Origin: DATIHK01 sp035480775
GTDB lineage: Bacteria > Patescibacteriota > WWE3 > UBA101185 > UBA10185
DNA: 33,494 bases
Reading direction: 5' to 3'
Assembly (NCBI GenBank): GCA_035480775.1
Contig: DATIHK010000077.1
Span: 1 to 33,494 of the forward strand
Shown here in pieces: positions 29,939 to 33,494 of the stretch. Position numbers and translations under genes: made by a program. Below the pieces are notes generated by a model. It saw only the letters and a list, made by a program, of their open reading frames with translations. It was not told where the DNA came from and ran no database searches. Numbering within the stretch: the stretch's first letter is position 1; each line of letters begins with the position of its first letter.

Positions 29939-29953
29939 CTGCTATAGGTTTTG

Positions 29954-30607
29954 TTAGTTATTGGGAGCTGCGCCGAAAATAATTAATTTAGTACCGGTAC
30001 CGTTTTCTTGCTCTGACGACGCCCAGTTAAATACTTCGGCTGCTTGATCAGTTCTCATATTTATACATCCGTGACTCATGGGGTGTCCAAAGTTATGATG
30101 CCAGTAAGTCCCGTGAATTCCATATCCTTTATATTTTGGTACATCTGCATTGTAAAAAAACATTGTATACGGAACATTTGGGAGATCATAAAAAGTATTT
30201 ATAGCTTTGGATCCTCCCACCATATGTACATACCTTAATTTTGTCCAGATTCTAAATTCACCTGTAGGAGTTGGAGCCCATTTCCCGGTTGAAACCAAAT
30301 AAGAATGAATTTTTTTACTTCCTTCATAAGTAGTTAATGTTTGTGTTGTTAAATTAACTTCGATGCGCTTTTCTTTTCTGTTAGAGTGCGAGCCCAAAAC
30401 ATTTTCTGCTAGTTGTGTCGGAGTCGGAATTTCGGTGGGAACTTGCACTTTTTCTCCGTGAAATTCGGCGGTTTTTGCATTAGAATCGAAAGTTTCTTGG
30501 AGTAAATTGGGATTTATGTTTGCTTGCCTATTTAGATATTGCAAAACAGGTTTGTACAGTATGACTAAAGCAATTATGGGCAAAATAATTAAGGCAAGGC
30601 GCTTCAT
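29954..30607 (-). CDS. L,D-transpeptidase (YkuD) family protein
   Basis: 217 residues with an N-terminal membrane anchor (about 4-20, ALIILPIIALVILYKPVL), a Ser/Pro-rich stretch and the YkuD domain: KRIEVNLTTQTLTTYEG, VSTGKWAPTPTGEF, YGIHGTYWHHNFGHPMSHGCINM with the catalytic His and Cys of the SHGCINM motif. These enzymes make 3-3 crosslinks in peptidoglycan or attach proteins to it. TATAAT (30621-30616) lies eight bases before the ATG. It stands alone, between two cassette genes. Confidence 0.93.
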   Translation of the reverse strand: MKRLALIILPIIALVILYKPVLQYLNRQANINPNLLQETFDSNAKTAEFHGEKVQVPTEIPTPTQLAENVLGSHSNRKEKRIEVNLTTQTLTTYEGSKKIHSYLVSTGKWAPTPTGEFRIWTKLRYVHMVGGSKAINTFYDLPNVPYTMFFYNADVPKYKGYGIHGTYWHHNFGHPMSHGCINMRTDQAAEVFNWASSEQENGTGTKLIIFGAAPNN

Positions 30608-30649
30608 GTAAATAAATTATACTATTATTTTGTTGGAGTTGGATAAATT

Positions 30650-30688
30650 TATAAAAAGAAGCGCGGATACAAAATAATATCCGCGCTT
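30650..30688 (-). terminator. Intrinsic terminator of the 31979 gene
   Basis: On the minus strand AAGCGCGGATA (30688-30678) pairs perfectly with TATCCGCGCTT (30669-30659) around eight bases, followed by CTTTTTAT. Confidence 0.92.
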
Positions 30689-30710
30689 TGCGTAATTGGT
30701 AAAGCGAGTT

Positions 30711-31979
30711 CTAGGGGTTTGGCAGAGCAATCATTACTCGGTGTAAAGCAACTCCGCCCCACATTTCCAGATGCAACATACTGTTTACTCCTGGAACGAA
30801 AGCTGCCCAGCTTCCCATTGTTGGAAGGAAGTACAAGATCCAGTTGTTTGTTGGATCAGTTTGGGCATACGAGAAACTTGTGTAATCATCTCCAAGATCG
30901 GGCAAGGAGTGGTTCCAGGTGTCGCCGGGAATATTCCAAGCGCTATAGGGATAACCCTTGATGTACAGATTGTCTTCTCCATACCACAGCGGTTTGCTCC
31001 CCGGGCATTCGCTATAGGATCCTCCGCTATCTACCACATGTGTAACTGTCAGTGCTGAGTCGATAGAGGCGATACGACATTCGCTCTGTCCGTTCGGGTC
31101 GCCAACGTCTTTGAGCCAGTAATAGTAAAGCTGGCTGCCGTTTGGACTTAGCGATTCTTTCTGGCTAGTTACATCCAGCTGAGGAGCTGCAAGGCCCGTG
31201 GTATCTGTTAACCAATATGTGTTAGTAAACACATTGTAGGTTCCGTTGCCGAACTGCTCAAAAGTTCCGTAGGCGCGCACGCGGGATTGCTGATTGTGTC
31301 CAGCACTAACAACTTTGAGCGCGAGCAGCTTACCCGCTTGCAATTGCCAAGTTTGTAAGTCTGGATCAAAGCCGATATGTTCTGTTGTGACTGATCCATC
31401 ACCATGTACTTCTCCAAGATCAATTCCACCATACGGATTGCGTACGGCAAAGAATTGCCCATCGGAATAGATGGCTTCATAAGCTGTCCATAAGGAAGTG
31501 GTTACAGTTTGACCAGTCGTAAACGATTGATACGTCACCACGTTGTGATAAGGTGCTGTGGTGTTAAGCGTCACCAGTAGGTAATCGTTATCAGTTGGTA
31601 TTACCCAAGCGGAATCGAACTTGCCGTGGTTTACACCCGCAGACGTCTGGGTATTCACGCCAGTATTGGATCTGTGCACGATCTGCCATTGCGCATCCTG
31701 CCAGACAATAGCGTAGGTGATAGCCCAAGATTCTACCTGAGTAGCTGTTGCGGTGGGGGTTTGTGTTGGTGTCTGTGAAGGCGAAGGAGTGCTTGTAGAA
31801 GTTGCTATAGCGGTTGCCGTTGGTGATGGCGTTGCGGTGATGTCGTCAGCTACGCGCACTACCAGTGGCATATAAATCGTGTGATTTTCGCCGGCCTGTG
31901 CTCCGTTGACGATCAACAAGAGCGGGAGCGACAAAACAACTACAAGACTTACTATGCCCCAAAGCTTGCTTCTGTTCAT
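30711..31979 (-). CDS. Large secreted protein with a Chloroflexota-like N-terminal motif
   Basis: 422 residues. A signal peptide (MNRSKLWGIVSLVVVLSLPLLL... cleaved about NGAQA, residue 29) precedes HTIYMPLVVRV, a motif like the YLPLVLR segment I associate with secreted proteins of Chloroflexota. A Thr/Pro/Ser linker (about 48-80, TPSPTATAIATSTSTPSPSQ) follows. The body is rich in Trp, Tyr and Gly with repeated strand patterns, like a beta-propeller (WAITYAIVWQDAQWQIVH, SQLYYYWLKDVGDPNG). CAGGAGG lies seven bases before the ATG. It has its own promoter and terminator, and is GC-richer than its neighbours. The function is unknown. Confidence 0.7.
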   Translation of the reverse strand: MNRSKLWGIVSLVVVLSLPLLLIVNGAQAGENHTIYMPLVVRVADDITATPSPTATAIATSTSTPSPSQTPTQTPTATATQVESWAITYAIVWQDAQWQIVHRSNTGVNTQTSAGVNHGKFDSAWVIPTDNDYLLVTLNTTAPYHNVVTYQSFTTGQTVTTSLWTAYEAIYSDGQFFAVRNPYGGIDLGEVHGDGSVTTEHIGFDPDLQTWQLQAGKLLALKVVSAGHNQQSRVRAYGTFEQFGNGTYNVFTNTYWLTDTTGLAAPQLDVTSQKESLSPNGSQLYYYWLKDVGDPNGQSECRIASIDSALTVTHVVDSGGSYSECPGSKPLWYGEDNLYIKGYPYSAWNIPGDTWNHSLPDLGDDYTSFSYAQTDPTNNWILYFLPTMGSWAAFVPGVNSMLHLEMWGGVALHRVMIALPNP

Positions 31980-32009
31980 TTTTGAACCTCCTGGGATTGT
32001 TTAAATAGG

Positions 32010-32037
32010 ATTATACACTATAAGATATAGGGGACAA
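32010..32037 (-). promoter_or_regulatory. Promoter of the 31979 gene
   Basis: Minus strand TTGTCC (32037-32032), 16 bases, TATAAT (32015-32010). The leader is about 24 bases. Confidence 0.65.
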
Positions 32038-32101
32038 ATAAGCGCAAAGCTCCAATAAAGATAAAACTTATACAGCGTTATAGACTTAAGCATAAAATGT
32101 A

Positions 32102-33136
32102 ATGTACAATTATCCCAAGGTGAAAAAATTATTATTATTATTAATTTTCACGTTAGGATTGGGATTAGTTGTATTTATAAATCCAGTCATTAGATCTAAT
32201 ATTGCTTATCTACTTAATCCTAGCTTAAGAGATAACGTTTTAAGTTCGACTAAATCACCATCAATATGGAATACTCCACCTTATGCCACTCCGAATCCTA
32301 CTGTTTCTATTCTGCCTACTGAAGGTGCAAGAGGCATTCCATTTGGAGCTTATGGAAATACAGTAGATTTATTTGGAAATCCTTTTACAGGGGGTTTAAT
32401 AAGCCTCAAACCTAATGATTTTGCATTATCAAAAAGTGTTTTGGATCAAGCCAAAGCAAAAAAAGTTCGTGTAGTAATTGCTTTGGTTGGAGAAAGAACT
32501 AATTTTCAAAATGCAGATAAATCGTTTTCTTTGTCTAAATGGAAAGCCCAATTAGATAGATGGAAAGATTTTGATTTTTCACCTTATATCTCAAGTGGAA
32601 CTATTATTGGCTTCAGAATGATTGATGAACCACAAGATTCGTGCGGCAACTGGAACTGTAAACCAATTCCATATTCAGATATCGAAGCAGCTGCAGCATA
32701 TAGCAAATCTTTATGGCCCAAACTACCTACAGGTGTTGGTTCTAACCCCTGCTTTTTAAAAGGTGGTGCGCCTTGGAAGTCACTAGATTTTGTATTAATT
32801 CCATTTACAGAAAAAAAGTTAAATGCGCGTGATGATTGTGATAATGTTTTTACAAATGCTGCAGATTTTGCAAAGAAAACATCAGCACAAGCTAGTGCGA
32901 TTGGTTTAAAGTTTGCACTTGATCCAAATGTTACACACGGAGGAACTCCTAACGGAAATTCCATAACAGCAGCAAATCTTGAAAGTGATGTGAGAGCTTT
33001 TTCTGCTATGAGACCATGTGCTGTTTTGATGTGGGATTACGATCAAAGTTACTTTTCCCAGTCTTCTGTCTCAACAGTAGTAAATAGATTGGCTACTTTA
33101 CTGAGTAATTTACCTTCATCTTCTTGTTCAAGATAA
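32102..33136 (+). CDS. Membrane-anchored TIM-barrel-like protein, possible glycoside hydrolase
   Basis: 344 residues. An N-terminal helix (about 8-28, KKLLLLLIFTLGLGLVVFI), a Ser/Thr/Pro-rich stalk (about 48-72) and a domain of about 270 residues. The strand-like segments VRVVIALVGER, IIGFRMIDEPQDS and PCAVLMWDYDQSYF fit a TIM barrel; the Glu in FRMIDEPQD could be catalytic. It may act on surface or environmental glycans, an inference. A GTG at 32120 is a possible later start, with TACAAT nine bases before it. TAAAAT at 32092-32097 precedes the ATG by only four bases. Confidence 0.65.
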   Translation: MYNYPKVKKLLLLLIFTLGLGLVVFINPVIRSNIAYLLNPSLRDNVLSSTKSPSIWNTPPYATPNPTVSILPTEGARGIPFGAYGNTVDLFGNPFTGGLISLKPNDFALSKSVLDQAKAKKVRVVIALVGERTNFQNADKSFSLSKWKAQLDRWKDFDFSPYISSGTIIGFRMIDEPQDSCGNWNCKPIPYSDIEAAAAYSKSLWPKLPTGVGSNPCFLKGGAPWKSLDFVLIPFTEKKLNARDDCDNVFTNAADFAKKTSAQASAIGLKFALDPNVTHGGTPNGNSITAANLESDVRAFSAMRPCAVLMWDYDQSYFSQSSVSTVVNRLATLLSNLPSSSCSR

Positions 33137-33187
33137 ATGTCATAGTTTGGTGAGTCCAGCGGGATTTGGTTGGAACTTTTATTAGTA

Positions 33188-33494
33188 TTATTTTTGATAA
33201 TATTTAAAAGTCTTAACATCTGCAGGGACATAATATTCCACAAAAAAACGAGGATCAGTAATTACAGGCAATACAAAAAAATAAAATTTTAATCCATGCA
33301 TACTTTTTATTGCAAATCCATCTATTTGATATTTTTCGGAATTATATGTATTAAGATTTGACCAAAGTTCTCTAAAAGTATCATTTTCCAACATTCTTTT
33401 AATCAAATCTTTATACCATCGTTCTTTGGTTCTACCAGATTGGCTTAATTGAAAATCAACTAACATATTTATATAAAATGATTTATCTTCTTGT
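33188..33494 (-). CDS. MmyB-like regulator ligand-binding domain (5' part outside the window)
   Basis: The frame runs open to the window edge, upstream of the Met at 33466 (reading ...EDKSFYIN before it), so the gene begins outside. The visible 100 residues (RWYKDLIKRMLENDTFRELWSNL then YQIDGFAIKSMHGLKFYFFVLPV...FFVEYYVPADVKTFKYY) resemble the C-terminal domain of MmyB-type regulators, where F-ELW is followed by beta strands ending with V-Y-P-D--T. Such proteins usually have an N-terminal helix-turn-helix. Similarity is by eye and moderate. Confidence 0.5.
   Translation of the reverse strand, partial: QEDKSFYINMLVDFQLSQSGRTKERWYKDLIKRMLENDTFRELWSNLNTYNSEKYQIDGFAIKSMHGLKFYFFVLPVITDPRFFVEYYVPADVKTFKYYQK

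Noticed and set aside
15285..29947. CTATAG motif near four of the seven cassette promoters (15285, 16411, 26518, 29942)
   Set aside because: The same six bases also occur in unrelated places (for example the yidD/yidC hairpin and near 20377), are expected by chance several times in a window of this composition, and sit at different distances from the -10.
1..33494. Chimeric assembly as the cause of the mixed base composition
   Set aside because: The two gene types alternate seven times with intact core genes and operons on both sides, which is hard to make by mis-joining; it cannot be excluded without read data.
1..33494. CRISPR arrays, insertion sequences, phage genes, tRNA genes
   Set aside because: I looked for regular direct repeats, transposase motifs, structural phage genes and tRNA-like cloverleaf ends and found none I could support.

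Overview
The window looks like a stretch of an AT-rich, compact genome of a small-genome bacterium, most likely a member of the Candidate Phyla Radiation (Patescibacteria). Pointers are a very short TsaB, a Jag without its N-terminal domain, many overlapping genes, several tiny membrane proteins and few biosynthetic genes. TGA is used as a stop (rpmH, jag), so this is not a lineage that reads UGA as glycine. The lineage call is an inference; no ribosomal RNA is present to confirm it.

Layout. Positions 180-3362 (minus) hold the classic rpmH-rnpA-yidD-yidC-jag cluster followed by dnaN. Positions 3418-7994 hold a tRNA-binding protein, a VOC protein, miaB, miaA and an AI-2E-type permease, whose 3' end overlaps the RNase P RNA gene (rnpB, minus, about 7981-8327). 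Then come mltG, a BFN-type nuclease, and an ftsE-ftsX-coiled-coil C39-like hydrolase operon (10424-13220). Next is a signal-peptide protein, a vanZ-like gene, tsaE and tsaB (13252-14899). Positions 16513-22309 form a surface-sugar region: two SDR epimerases, a methyltransferase, a GT-like protein and two tandem GT2 transferases. An RRM RNA-binding protein with a structured leader, a HAD-like protein, a repeat surface protein, a PAP2 phosphatase, and a NUDIX / deoxyribosyltransferase-like / queuosine-salvage (Qng1-like) operon follow. The right end has an L,D-transpeptidase, a TIM-barrel-like secreted protein and a partial MmyB-like regulator.

Two gene populations are interleaved. The AT-rich majority (about 30-35% GC in hand-counted lines) often has a TATAAT-like hexamer only 6-8 nt before the start codon and no Shine-Dalgarno, which predicts leaderless mRNAs. 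Seven single genes (ending or starting at 5981-, 15213-, 16286-, 24911+, 26417-, 29862-, 31979-) are richer in GC (up to about 60%). Each has its own -35/-10 promoter with 16-18 nt spacing, a leader of about 25-105 nt, a Shine-Dalgarno (weak in one) and a strong intrinsic terminator. They look like self-contained cassettes inserted between core genes. One encodes a homologue of its AT-rich neighbour, and one carries a Chloroflexota-like secreted-protein motif.

The most unusual non-coding signal is at 15333-15508. Two hairpins there share an almost identical loop (TTGGCTGCGA...CTGACTT) but have entirely different, still perfectly paired stems, and they flank a terminator. The leader of the RRM gene (22346-22477) can also be drawn with two alternative partners for its ribosome-binding region.
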